A stretch of 64,000 bases of DNA from JAICYJ01 sp963737445 (GTDB taxonomy: Bacteria > Actinomycetota > Thermoleophilia > Gaiellales > JAICJC01), in the NCBI GenBank assembly GCA_963737445.1, contig CAVTSO010000003.1, positions 62,001 through 126,000 of the forward strand, written 5' to 3'. The notes under the pieces were generated by a model. That model saw only the letters and a program-made list of their open reading frames with translations, did not search any database and was not told the DNA's origin. Below are positions 33,239 to 42,372 of this stretch, piece by piece. Positions within the stretch are counted from its first letter, which is position 1. Every line of letters begins with the position of its first letter. Both the position numbers and the translations under genes were made by a program.

Positions 33239-34020
33239 TCAGCGGACGCCGGCGCGCGCGAACACGGCCCGTGCGTCCGGAAACTCGGTCGAAAACGCGG
33301 CCACCGCGTCGGCGTCGGTGGCAATCCCGTATGCATATCGCGCCACGTACCGGCGCAGCGCGCACTCCACGTTCGGCTGGGCCTCGTCGGCGGCCTGGCC
33401 GGCCTGCTCCGCCACGCCGCTGGGAACGGCCACCGTCAGCCGCACCGGGCCGGGACCGCGTGCACCGTGCGCCGCACGTACGTGAAGTCGCCGGTGGCGA
33501 CGCCGAAGTCGCGCACGTCGTCGGCCACCCAGTGGCCGGGGCCGGCCGGCACCCCGCCCGCCACCACGCCCAGCCGGCCGGCGTGTGGAAGCTGACGTCG
33601 AAGTCTGCGATCGGCGAGGAGGAGGTCTCGCCGTTTGCCAGCGTGGGCGGCTGCAGCGCCCAGCCCACGCCCGGCTCCCAGGGCAGCAGCGGGAAGAAAG
33701 AGCCCAGCCGGATCGCGGTGCCGTTCTGCGAGATCCGGTCCTTGGCGCGCTGCGGCAGGGTCAGCCGGAAGGGCAGCGAGGCGTGCACCGTCGCGCCGGC
33801 CGCGGCACCACCAGCGTGGTCGGATCGGCCAGGTGCGAGGCGGCCGCCGCGCCGTCGACCGTCACCGGCCCCGTCACCATGTCGGCATCTTCACGGCGCA
33901 GCACCGGCCCGTTCGCCCACAGCCGGAACGCCCGACGGTCGGTCGCGATGTCCGGGGTGAGCCGCCGCTGGAGGTCGCGGAGGAGCCGCCGCTGCAGCCG
34001 GCCGGCAGCGCCCCCAGCAT
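33239..34020 (-). pseudogene. Decayed M1-peptidase-like lipoprotein with probable internal deletion
   Basis: Reading the minus strand across frames gives a lipoprotein start (MLGALPAGC lipobox near 34020). Next comes an N-terminal M1-peptidase-like beta domain, with fragments such as DRRAFRLWANG, SLPFRLTLPQRAKDRISQNGTAIRLG and LLPWEPGVGW. It then jumps to a short C-terminal-like piece, ALRRYVARYAYGIAT, ending at 33239. At least two frame changes are needed (near 33780 and 33550-33450). The HExxH zinc motif is not present in any frame, so the catalytic middle appears deleted. Assignment to M1 is by pattern only. Confidence 0.5.
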
Positions 34021-34043
34021 GAGGGCGGCGCTGCCGGGGCGGA

Positions 34044-34877
34044 TCAGGGCCCGGTCTCGACCGGGGTGTCGTCGCGGTCGCCCCACTGGTTCCACGATCC
34101 GTCGTAGACGACCGGTCGCCTGCCGCTCACGATCTCGACGGCGGTGGCGACGGCCGTGGCCGACACGCCGCCGTTGCAGTAGGCAACGATCGGCCGGTCG
34201 AGGTCGACGCCGTAGCCGTCGAGGAGCTCGGCCAGGCGGTCGGCCGGCAGGAACCGGTCGTCGGCGTCAAGCAGCGACTTGTAGGGCACGTTCAGCGCGC
34301 CCGGGATGTGCCCGGCGCGGCGCGCGTGCGTCTCGCGGCCGCTGTACTCCTCGACCTTGCGGGCGTCGAGCAGCTGTGCGCCGTCAAGGATCGCCCGGCG
34401 CACCCCCTCAAGGTCGATCACTCCTTCCCGGCCGGCCGGCACCGGGTGCGGCGGATCCGCAGGCGCCGGGACGACGTTCCCGCCCTCGAGCGGGCAGCCC
34501 GCGTTCGTCCAGGCCGATAGCCCGCCGTCCAGCACGTGGCTTGCGGCGTGGCCGTAGCTGCGGAGCACCAGCACGATCCGGCCGGCCAGCACGTTGTGGT
34601 AGTGGTCGTAGGCGACCACCACCGTGTCGGCGCCGATGCCGAGCCTGGTCGCATCGGCCGCGAACACCTCGGGCGACGCGATCGTGACCGGCACCGCGCT
34701 CTCACGGTCGGTGAAGTCGACCCGCCAGTCGGCGAACACCGCGCCCGGGATGTGACCCTCGCGGTAGTGCTCGGGGTGGGCGCGGTAGCGGGGCTGCTCC
34801 GTGGCCACCTCGCCGCGCACATCCAGCAGCCGCACGCTGTCGAGGTGCCGCTGCAGCCACTCCACGCTCACGAGCAC
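34044..34877 (-). CDS. Rhodanese-type sulfurtransferase (two domains)
   Basis: 277-aa tandem rhodanese. Domain 1 (about 5-125) has an inactive loop (AYDHYHN). Domain 2 (about 145-270) carries the catalytic cysteine in AYCNGGVSA. The length and layout match thiosulfate or 3-mercaptopyruvate sulfurtransferases. GTG 34877 is chosen because the longer frame runs into the divergent gene and the rhodanese homology begins about there (SVEWLQRHLDSVRLLDVR). Confidence 0.88.
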   Translation of the reverse strand: MLVSVEWLQRHLDSVRLLDVRGEVATEQPRYRAHPEHYREGHIPGAVFADWRVDFTDRESAVPVTIASPEVFAADATRLGIGADTVVVAYDHYHNVLAGRIVLVLRSYGHAASHVLDGGLSAWTNAGCPLEGGNVVPAPADPPHPVPAGREGVIDLEGVRRAILDGAQLLDARKVEEYSGRETHARRAGHIPGALNVPYKSLLDADDRFLPADRLAELLDGYGVDLDRPIVAYCNGGVSATAVATAVEIVSGRRPVVYDGSWNQWGDRDDTPVETGP

Positions 34878-34908
34878 GCCGCTCACCGCTGAATGGTACA
34901 AACCCGCC

Positions 34909-35976
34909 GTGGCCGTCACCGATCGTTACTGGGGGCCGGTCGAACCGGCCGAGGCCGCGGCGGCGCTGGGCCGGCCGGTCGAGATCGTCAGCCAGCACCT
35001 GCGCTGGCTGTTCGCAGTGGCGCGCTGCCGCTGGGACACCGGCGAGGCGATCGTGAAGCGCCAACCGCCGATGGGGCGCACGCCCGACCAGATGCGCTGG
35101 CAGCACCGCCTGACAAACCACCTGGCCGATCACGGCGTGCCCGCCGTTCGCGCCCGGGAGCTGGTCGAGCTGGACGGCCTCTGGTACGAGGTCTTTGACG
35201 TTGCCACCGGAGACGACACATACGCCGGGGTGGACACCTGGGAGCCGTTCTTCTCGCGGCAGCACGTGCTCGCGGCCGGCCGTGGGCTGGCCGCGATGCA
35301 CGAGGCCGGCCGCGATTTCGAGCCGCGCCGCCCGCAGCCACAGCGCGGCTTCGTGGTGCAGCTGGGGCTGGCAGAGCTGGCGCCCGTCGCCGCCGTGGAG
35401 CTGCTCGCGGGCGAGCGGCCGGCGGTGGCCGCCTACATCCGCGGCGAGGACTGGCAGGACGACATCGCAACCGCCTACGACGAGCTGTTCAGCCGGCTGC
35501 GACCGGTGCTGCACGAGCTGCCGCCGGCTCCGCTGCACGGCGACTGGCAGACCAACAACCTCTTCTTCGACGGCGACCGGCTGAGCTCGATCATCGACTT
35601 CCACCAGGCCGACTACGCCCCGCGGGTGCTCGACCTGGCCGTGGCCGTGGAGCGCAACTGTTTCTTCTGGAACCGCATCTCGGCCGGCGAGGACGAGGCC
35701 CACGACCTCGGCCACGCGAGGCTGCTGATCGAGTCCTACCACGAGGTGGCGCCGCTCACGGTGGCGGAGCGGGCGGCGTTCACCGACGTGCTAGCGGCCT
35801 GCCAGTTCGAGTACGGCATCTCGTTCCTGGATTACTACTGGGGGATCGAGCGCGACCGCGACAAGGCCGACTGGGCCTGGCACACGTTCGTGATCGGGCA
35901 CGCGCGCTGGTGGCAGAGCGACGCCGGACGGCGGGCGCGAGTCGAGCTCGATCAGGTCTGCTCGGCGCTGGCCTAG
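34909..35976 (+). CDS. Aminoglycoside phosphotransferase/choline kinase-fold kinase
   Basis: 355-aa kinase-like protein of the APH fold, with the catalytic loop LHGDWQTNNLFF (HGDxxxxN) near 213 and the metal aspartate in IIDFHQADYAP near 230. Members phosphorylate aminoglycosides, homoserine, choline or other hydroxyl metabolites, and the substrate is not readable here. The GTG at 34909 is divergent from the rhodanese gene with 31 nt between starts. The choice is by length and loss of similarity upstream. Confidence 0.75.
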   Translation: MAVTDRYWGPVEPAEAAAALGRPVEIVSQHLRWLFAVARCRWDTGEAIVKRQPPMGRTPDQMRWQHRLTNHLADHGVPAVRARELVELDGLWYEVFDVATGDDTYAGVDTWEPFFSRQHVLAAGRGLAAMHEAGRDFEPRRPQPQRGFVVQLGLAELAPVAAVELLAGERPAVAAYIRGEDWQDDIATAYDELFSRLRPVLHELPPAPLHGDWQTNNLFFDGDRLSSIIDFHQADYAPRVLDLAVAVERNCFFWNRISAGEDEAHDLGHARLLIESYHEVAPLTVAERAAFTDVLAACQFEYGISFLDYYWGIERDRDKADWAWHTFVIGHARWWQSDAGRRARVELDQVCSALA

Positions 35977-35995
35977 CCCCGGCCGAACAGCTCGA

Positions 35996-37096
35996 TCAAC
36001 GCCGAGGCAGGTTGGCGCCCAGCAGCGCCAGCAGCGGCCGCGCCTTGACCAGCGACTCCTCCACCTCGGCGGCCGGGTCGGAGTCCCAGACGATGCCGCC
36101 GCCCGCCCACAGGTGGATCTCGCCGGCGGCGATCGCGAACGTGCGGATCGTCAGGCCCAGTTCCAGGTCGCCGTTGGGATAGACGCGCCCGAGCGCACCC
36201 ATCGAGGCGCCGCGGCCGACCGGTTCGAGACCCGCGATGTGGTTGATCGCCGACACCTTCGGTGCGCCCGTGATCGAGCCGCCCGGAAACGTCGCCCGCA
36301 GCAGCTCCGCCAGCCCCACGCCCAGCGCCAGCCGGCCCTGCACGCGCGACACCAGGTGCCGCACCCCGGCCATCGGCCGCTCCACTAGGTAGTCCGGTAC
36401 GTGCACGCTGTGCGGCACGCAGATCCGCGCCAGGTCGTTCCGCTCCAGGTCGACGATCATCACGTGCTCCGCCCGGTCCTTGGGATTGTCGGCGATCCGC
36501 TCCGGGTCGTTGGCCGGCCGCGTGCCCTTGATCGGCATCGTCTCGACCACGTCGCCGCGCCGCCGCAGGAACAGCTCCGGCGTCGCCGACACCACCGACC
36601 AGCCATCTCCGTGCATCGCCATCGCGTGCTCGGCCCCGAGCGGCGCCAGCGCCGCCTCCACCCCGCTGGGATCGCCGGCGAACGGGGCCCGGTGATGGCC
36701 GACGATGTTGACCTGGTAGACGTCGCCGCGCGCGATCGCCTCGCGCACGGCCGCCACGGCCTCGCGGTGCTGCCGCGCCGTCCAGGTCGGCTGGAAGCGC
36801 CCGATCCGGAAGTCGCCCGCCACCGCCTCGCGGCCACCCGCCGCCGAGCGCACGTGGCAGGCCAGCGCCGGCAGCGGGCACGGCTCCGGCGGCATCGGCT
36901 CGTTCACTCCCGGCAGGGCGGCGGCCAGCCCGTATCCCAGGTAGAGGTCGGCGACCAGGCCGTCCGCCGCCGGCACGAACGGCTCGCTCCACACCCCGAA
37001 CCCGTGCCAGGCCAGGAACTCGTCCAGCTGGCCGAACGGGTCGCCCTGCGCGGAGTCGAGCAGCAGCCACTGGTCGGTGAGGGCGGCGGTTCCCAT
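35996..37096 (-). CDS. pabB: Aminodeoxychorismate synthase component I-like chorismate-binding enzyme
   Basis: 366-aa chorismate-binding enzyme. The core (about 110-360) has MPIKGTRP, HVMIVDLERNDLARIC, PGGSITGAPK and GALGRVYPNG, the hallmark run of PabB/TrpE/isochorismate synthases. The short N-terminus and these motifs fit PabB, making 4-amino-4-deoxychorismate for p-aminobenzoate and folate. No pabA or pabC neighbour is visible. Folate supply would suit the THF-dependent demethylation genes around it, but adjacency is only suggestive. Confidence 0.85.
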   Translation of the reverse strand: MGTAALTDQWLLLDSAQGDPFGQLDEFLAWHGFGVWSEPFVPAADGLVADLYLGYGLAAALPGVNEPMPPEPCPLPALACHVRSAAGGREAVAGDFRIGRFQPTWTARQHREAVAAVREAIARGDVYQVNIVGHHRAPFAGDPSGVEAALAPLGAEHAMAMHGDGWSVVSATPELFLRRRGDVVETMPIKGTRPANDPERIADNPKDRAEHVMIVDLERNDLARICVPHSVHVPDYLVERPMAGVRHLVSRVQGRLALGVGLAELLRATFPGGSITGAPKVSAINHIAGLEPVGRGASMGALGRVYPNGDLELGLTIRTFAIAAGEIHLWAGGGIVWDSDPAAEVEESLVKARPLLALLGANLPRR

Positions 37097-37119
37097 GCCG
37101 GAAGTCTATGCCGCAGGCG

Positions 37120-38064
37120 CTACGGCCGGTCGATCTCGGCCAGCGCCGCGGCGTCCACCGCCAGCGACCCGGCGGCGGCGTTGGCCGTGGCGTGCACGGG
37201 GTTGCGGCTGCCTGCGATCACGGCCGTCACGCCGGTCTGCTCGAGCGCCCAGCGAAGCGCCAGCTGGGCGACCGTCGCGCCGTCGCGCTCGGCCAGCGGC
37301 CGCATGCGGTCGACCAGCGCGGCGCCCCGCGCCATCGGCCCCGGGTCGAAGGGCCACTCGCCGCCCTCCTCGTCCCGCCACGACGCGTACTTGCCGCGAC
37401 CGCTCCGCCAGTCGTCGTCGGAGAACTCGTGGTCGTGCGCGAGCGCGCCGCTCAGCCGACCGGCGGCCAGCGGGCTGTAGGCCAGGTAGCCGATGCCCTG
37501 CGAGACCAGCCACGGCAGCAGCTCGTCCCGGTCACCCCGGTGCAGCCGCGAGAACTCGTTCTGCACCGATGCCACCGGATGGATCGCCTGGCAGCGCTCG
37601 ATCAGCGCCCGGTCGAAGTTCGACACGCCGATCAGGCGCGCCTTGCCGGCGGACACGAGCTCGGCCATCGCGCCCCACGTCTCCTCGATCGGCACGTCGT
37701 CGGACGGCCAGTGCACCTGGTAGAGGTCGACGTGATCCCTTCCCAGCCGCTGCAGCGACGCGTCGATCGCGCCTCGCACCTGGTCGGCCCCGAGGCCGCT
37801 GCCCTCGTCGGGCGCCACCTTCGTGAACACCAGCATGTCGTCTCGCCCGGCAACGGCCCGGCCGACGATCCGCTCCGACACGCCGTCCCCGTACACCTCG
37901 GCCGTGTCCACCCACGTCATGCCCGCGTCGAGCCCCGCGTGGATGGCCGCGATCACCTCCTGCTCGGAACTGTTCGGGCCCCAGTGCATGCCGCCGGCCT
38001 CCCACGAGCCGAACCCGACCACCGAGATCTCGGGGCCGTCCACTCCCAGTTGTCGCATCTGCAT
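37120..38064 (-). CDS. Aldo/keto reductase
   Basis: 314-aa NADPH-dependent aldo/keto reductase with the tetrad visible: Asp and Tyr in WVDTAEVYGDG near 48-56, Lys in VFTKVA near 80, and His in YQVHWPSD near 115. The C-terminal segment VTAVIAGSRNPVHATANA binds the cofactor phosphate. The ATG at 38064 or 38058 (MQMRQLG) is the sensible start. The substrate is unknown. Confidence 0.9.
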   Translation of the reverse strand: MQMRQLGVDGPEISVVGFGSWEAGGMHWGPNSSEQEVIAAIHAGLDAGMTWVDTAEVYGDGVSERIVGRAVAGRDDMLVFTKVAPDEGSGLGADQVRGAIDASLQRLGRDHVDLYQVHWPSDDVPIEETWGAMAELVSAGKARLIGVSNFDRALIERCQAIHPVASVQNEFSRLHRGDRDELLPWLVSQGIGYLAYSPLAAGRLSGALAHDHEFSDDDWRSGRGKYASWRDEEGGEWPFDPGPMARGAALVDRMRPLAERDGATVAQLALRWALEQTGVTAVIAGSRNPVHATANAAAGSLAVDAAALAEIDRP

Positions 38065-38086
38065 ACCCGGCACCCTACCCGGCGCG

Positions 38087-39158
38087 TCAGGCGCGCGCGC
38101 CCGGGCCGTAGGCAAGCCTCAGCAGGTCGCCCTCGGCGAAGCGCTCGAACCGGAGCGGGCGCAGGTCGATCCGTGGCTCGCGGCCCGCGATCACGGCCGC
38201 GGCCGACTCCGCGATGGCCGGCGCCAGCTTCAGCCCGTGACCCGACATGCCCGGCCACGGCGAACACCCCCTCGCGCACCCAACCCACCACCGGGTTCCA
38301 GTCCGGCGTGACGTCGTACGCCCCCGACCAGCCACCGGTGTAGGCGGCGCCGGCGATGGTCGGGTAGCGCGACGCCAGCGACGCCCGTACCGCGTCCCGG
38401 TACCCCGGGTCGGGCTCCCCATCGCAGTCGTCGCGCTGCGCATACTGCGTCGAGCCGCCGTAGGTGACGACCCAGGCGCCGCCGCCGGCCACCGGTCGCG
38501 TCACCACGTTCGTGACCGCGTCTGAGACAACGGCCCGCACGGGCGCGTCGCGGAGCACGGCGATCTCGATCCGGTGCAGGCCCACCGGCAGCTCCGGCAG
38601 CAGCTGCTTCGACCAGCACCCGGCCGCGACCACCACGATCGATCCGTCGTCGGGCAGCTCGGCCTCCGCGCCGATCGACGCGTCGACGCCCAGCGACACC
38701 GCCTCGGCGAACCGCGCCAGCGTGTAGCGCGAGGCATCGACAAGTCCGCCATCGGGCTCGTAGGCGCCGCAGCCGATGCCGTCTGTGTCGATCAGCGGCT
38801 CCACCGCCGCCAGCTCGTCCGGCTCGAGCAGCCGCGAGTCGACCCCCAGGCTCTGGCCGAGCGCGACGTTGCCTTCGCAGGCAGCACGCTGCGCCGGCGA
38901 CACCGTCAGCAGGTAGCCGGTGGGCACGTAGGCGGACTCGCGGTCGGACATCAGCAGCTCGCAGCCGCGCTTGGCGAGCGAGACGGTGACGGCGTTCGAG
39001 TAGTGCCGGCGCACCATCCCGAACGAGCGGCCGGTGTCCCCGGCGGTGGGCGATCGCCGCTCGCAGAGCCGCACGCTCATGCCCTCGCGCGCGAGCGCGC
39101 AGGCCAGGGAGCTGCCGTACAGGCCCGCTCCCACCACGGTCACATCGGTGCCGGCCAT
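38087..39158 (-). pseudogene. DAO-family FAD amine oxidoreductase with one frameshift
   Basis: FAD-dependent oxidoreductase of the sarcosine oxidase/DadA type starting at ATG 39158, with GAGLYG at residues 9-14, TGRSFGMVRRHYS near 47 and WSGAYDVTPDWNPVVG near 285. Near 38250 the frame breaks: the protein reads GVFAVAG, then needs a one-base shift to continue as MSGHGLKLAPAIAE, the expected FAD-binding C-terminus, ending at 38087. Everything else looks intact, so a single sequencing error or a very fresh mutation is likely. It starts 29 nt from the divergent HAD gene. Confidence 0.75.
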
Positions 39159-39187
39159 TCGGCGTTGACTGTACACTCGCGCCGGCC

Positions 39188-39871
39188 ATGAGACCGGCAG
39201 CCGTGATATTCGACTTCAACGGCACCATCTCCGACGACGAAGGCCTGCTCGCGGAGCTGTTCGAGCGCATCTTCGGCGAGGCCGGGATCGAGGTGCCGGC
39301 ATCGCTCTACTTCGAGCAGTTCGCCGGCTACGCCGACGACGAGATCTGCCGGCTGGTGCTGGAAGGGTTCGGACGCAGCGGCGAGCCGGGGCTCCTGGAG
39401 CACCTGGTCGAGCGCCGCGCCGAGCTCTACATGGAGGCGCAGCGGACGTGCTCGACCGTGCAGCCGCAGGCGGCGGACTGCGTGCGCCGGATCGCCGCCC
39501 TCGTTCCGGTCGCGATCGCCTCCGGCGCCGTCCGCGTCGAGATCGAGGGCGTGCTCGAGGCCAGCGGCCTGCGCGAGCTGTTCCCCGTGCTGGTCTGCCT
39601 CGAGGACGTGCAGCGCGGCAAGCCCGACCCGCAGTGCTACCTGATGGCCAGGGACGAACTGGCCGACCACGTCGGACGCCCGCTGCCGGCAGACCAGGTG
39701 CTGGTCTTCGAGGACTCCGAGCAGGGACTGCGCGCGGCGCTCGCCGCCGGGATGCCGTGCATCGCGATCCAGGGCACCGCCCCGGCCGAGCGGCTCACAG
39801 GCGCAGCCGGTATCGTACGGGCCTTGGATTGGTCTATACCACTGATCAGGGAACGGTTCGATGAGGACTGA
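39188..39871 (+). CDS. HAD-superfamily phosphatase, beta-phosphoglucomutase-like
   Basis: 227-aa HAD hydrolase with motif I DFNGTISDD (residues 9-17), motif II Ser in IASGAVR near 116, motif III Lys in RGKPDPQCY near 145, and motif IV FEDSEQG near 172. The cap is helical, as in phosphoglucomutase/phosphatase relatives. Its last 11 nt overlap the dimethylglycine-dehydrogenase-like gene, so they are probably coupled. A metabolite phosphatase role is likely, but the substrate is unknown. Confidence 0.88.
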   Translation: MRPAAVIFDFNGTISDDEGLLAELFERIFGEAGIEVPASLYFEQFAGYADDEICRLVLEGFGRSGEPGLLEHLVERRAELYMEAQRTCSTVQPQAADCVRRIAALVPVAIASGAVRVEIEGVLEASGLRELFPVLVCLEDVQRGKPDPQCYLMARDELADHVGRPLPADQVLVFEDSEQGLRAALAAGMPCIAIQGTAPAERLTGAAGIVRALDWSIPLIRERFDED

Positions 39872-42284
39872 CGCACGGGCGGTGGTGATCGGCGGCGGAG
39901 TCGGCGGCTGCAGCATCCTCTACCACCTCGCCAAGCTGGGCTGGAGCGACGTCGTGCTGGTCGAGCAGTATGGGCTCACGCACGGCTCCACCTGGCACTC
40001 GGCCGGGCTGGTCGGCCAGCTGCGCTCCACGGTCAGCCTGACCAAGATGATGCAGTACTCGGTGGGCCTGTACGCCGACCTCAAACACGAGACCGGCAAG
40101 GACCCGGGCTGGCACGAGCTGGGCGGCCTGCGGCTGGCATCGTCGAAGCCCCGCATGGAGGAGCTCCAGCGCCAGGCCGGCTGGGCCAAGAGCTTCGGGC
40201 TGCCGGTCGAGCTGATCTCGGCGTCCGAGGCGCAGGAGCTGTTTCCGCCGATGAGCACCGACGGCGTGCTGGGCGCGGCCTTCCTCCCGCAGGACGGCTA
40301 CCTCGACCCCAGCCAGCTGACCTTCGCGCTGGCCGACGGCGCCCGCCTGCTGGGCGCCGACATCGAGCAGCGCACCCGCGTCGAGGAGATCACCCTCAAG
40401 GACAGCCACGTGCACGAGGTCGTCACGGATAGGGGAAGGATCCGCACGGACGTCGTGATCAACGCCGGCGGCATGTACGCGCCGCAGATCGCGCGGATGG
40501 TGGGCGTCGACGTCCCGATCATCCCCTACGCGCACGAGTTCCTGGTCACCGAGGCCTTCGATCCACCGTTGCCGACCATGCCAACGCTCCGTGATCCTGA
40601 CAACCTGGTCTACTGGCGCACCGAGGTGGGCGGGCTGATCATGGGCGGTTACGAGCGCGACCCGGCACCGTGGGCGCTGGACGGCGTCCCCGACGGCTTC
40701 GAGGCGCAGCTGCTGCCGGAGGACTGGGAACGGTTCGACGAGCTCCTCGGCAACTCGATCAAGCGCGTCCCGGCTATGGAGCAGGCCGAGGTCAGGAAGC
40801 TGTTCAACGGGCCGGAGGCGTTCACGCCCGACGGCGAGTTCATCCTCGGCGAGTCCGACGTACCCGGGTTCTGGGTGGCGGCCGGCTTCTGCGCGCACGG
40901 CCTGGCCGGCGCCGGCGGCATGGGCTGGCAGATGGCGGAGTGGGTCGTGAACGGCGAGCCCAGCCTCGACCTGTGGCACATGGACATCCGCCGCTTCGGC
41001 CGCCAGTACCGCAGCCAGTCCTACACGCTGGCCCGTGCGACCGAGGTCTACGCCACCTACTACGACATCAAGTACCCGAACCACGAGCGCCAGGCCGGCC
41101 GGCCGCTGCGGCTGTCGCCGGCCTACCAGCGCCTGATCGAGCTGGGCGCGTCGTTCGGCGAGAAGTCGGCGTGGGAGCGGGCCAACTGGTTCGACCCCAA
41201 TGCGCCCGAGGGCGATGAGTCGCTGCGCCCGCGCGGCTGGGCCGGCGAGAACTGGTCGCCCGCGATCCACGCGGAGGCGATGGCCACGCGCGAGCGCGTC
41301 GGCCTGTTCGACGAGAGCTCGTTCGCCAAGTTCGAGGTGCACGGCCCCGGGTCGCAGGAGCTGCTCGACCACCTCTGCGGCAACGACGTGTCACGCCCGC
41401 CCGGCTCGGTCACCTACACCCAGATGCTGAACGCGCGCGGCGGCATCGAGTGCGACCTCACCGTCACCCGGCTGGAGCCCCACCGCTTCCGGATCGTAAC
41501 CGGCACCGCCTTCGGCAACCACGACCTGGCCTGGGTACGCAAGCACCTGCCGGCCGACGGCAGCGCCCAGGTGAGCGACGTGACGTCGGCCTACGCCTGC
41601 TTCGGCATCTGGGGGCCGCGCGCCCGCGAGGTGCTGGCGCCGCTGACCACGAGCGACCTCTCCAACGAGGCCTTCCACTACATGACGGCGCAGGAGATCT
41701 CGATCGGCTCGGTGCCGTGCCTGGCGGTGCGCGTCACCTACGTCGGCGAGCTGGGCTGGGAGCTGTACTGCCCCAGCGAGTACGGCCAGGCGCTGTGGGA
41801 CTCGCTCTGGGCCGCGGGCCAGGAGCACGGCATCCGCGCCTGCGGCTACCGCGCGATCGACGCCCTGCGGATCGAGAAGGGCTACCGCGTCTGGGGCGCC
41901 GACATGACGCCGGAGGAGACGCCCGACCAGGCCGGCCTGGCGTTCGCGGTCAAGCCCGACAAGGGCGACTTCAAGGGCCGCGCTGCGCTGCTCGAGTCGC
42001 GCACGCGCGTGCCGGGCCCGCAGCTCTGCTGCCTGCTGCTGGCCGGCGCGCGATCGGTGTGCCTGGGCTCGGAGCCGGTGCGGATCGGCGATCAGTTGGT
42101 GGGGCGCGTCACCACCGGCAGCTACGGCTACGCCGTCGAGCGCTCGATCGCCTACGCCTACCTGCCCGCGGAATGGGCCGAGGCCGGCACCTCCGTCGAG
42201 GTCGAGGTGTTCGGCGAATGGGTGGCGGCCGAGGTCGCCGCTGAGCCGCTTTGGGATCCTGCAGGCGCCCGCATCGGCGCCTGA
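39861..42284 (+). CDS. Dimethylglycine/sarcosine dehydrogenase-type FAD and folate enzyme
   Basis: 807-aa fusion typical of dimethylglycine and sarcosine dehydrogenases: an FAD/DAO domain (1-370) with GGGVGG at 11-16, an FAO middle domain (about 370-430), and a GcvT domain (about 430-800). In STWHSAG near 43-49 the histidine sits where the covalent FAD attaches in mitochondrial DMGDH. The enzyme would remove a methyl group from a glycine-betaine-derived amine and give methylene-THF. It is the third C1-yielding amine enzyme in the window. The 18-bp tandem repeat just at its stop codon is noted separately. Confidence 0.88.
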   Translation: MRTDARAVVIGGGVGGCSILYHLAKLGWSDVVLVEQYGLTHGSTWHSAGLVGQLRSTVSLTKMMQYSVGLYADLKHETGKDPGWHELGGLRLASSKPRMEELQRQAGWAKSFGLPVELISASEAQELFPPMSTDGVLGAAFLPQDGYLDPSQLTFALADGARLLGADIEQRTRVEEITLKDSHVHEVVTDRGRIRTDVVINAGGMYAPQIARMVGVDVPIIPYAHEFLVTEAFDPPLPTMPTLRDPDNLVYWRTEVGGLIMGGYERDPAPWALDGVPDGFEAQLLPEDWERFDELLGNSIKRVPAMEQAEVRKLFNGPEAFTPDGEFILGESDVPGFWVAAGFCAHGLAGAGGMGWQMAEWVVNGEPSLDLWHMDIRRFGRQYRSQSYTLARATEVYATYYDIKYPNHERQAGRPLRLSPAYQRLIELGASFGEKSAWERANWFDPNAPEGDESLRPRGWAGENWSPAIHAEAMATRERVGLFDESSFAKFEVHGPGSQELLDHLCGNDVSRPPGSVTYTQMLNARGGIECDLTVTRLEPHRFRIVTGTAFGNHDLAWVRKHLPADGSAQVSDVTSAYACFGIWGPRAREVLAPLTTSDLSNEAFHYMTAQEISIGSVPCLAVRVTYVGELGWELYCPSEYGQALWDSLWAAGQEHGIRACGYRAIDALRIEKGYRVWGADMTPEETPDQAGLAFAVKPDKGDFKGRAALLESRTRVPGPQLCCLLLAGARSVCLGSEPVRIGDQLVGRVTTGSYGYAVERSIAYAYLPAEWAEAGTSVEVEVFGEWVAAEVAAEPLWDPAGARIGA

Positions 42285-42316
42285 GCCGGGCACGACAACT
42301 GAGCCGGGCACGACAA
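42281..42316. repeat. Perfect tandem duplication of 18 bp over a stop codon
   Basis: CTGAGCCGGGCACGACAA occurs twice head to tail (42281-42298 and 42299-42316). The first copy contains the stop codon of the dehydrogenase gene. It lies 57 nt before the response-regulator start, so it could be a direct-repeat operator for that OmpR-type protein or a slippage duplication. Confidence 0.6.
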
Positions 42317-42372
42317 TCGTGTAACAACCGCGCACACGAGGCCGTGCCGGGTGACCGATCTCGTACGCTTGG

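Noticed and set aside
31772..33595. 607-aa plus-strand frame opposite the second ligase
   Set aside because: Low-complexity shadow composition, no domain.
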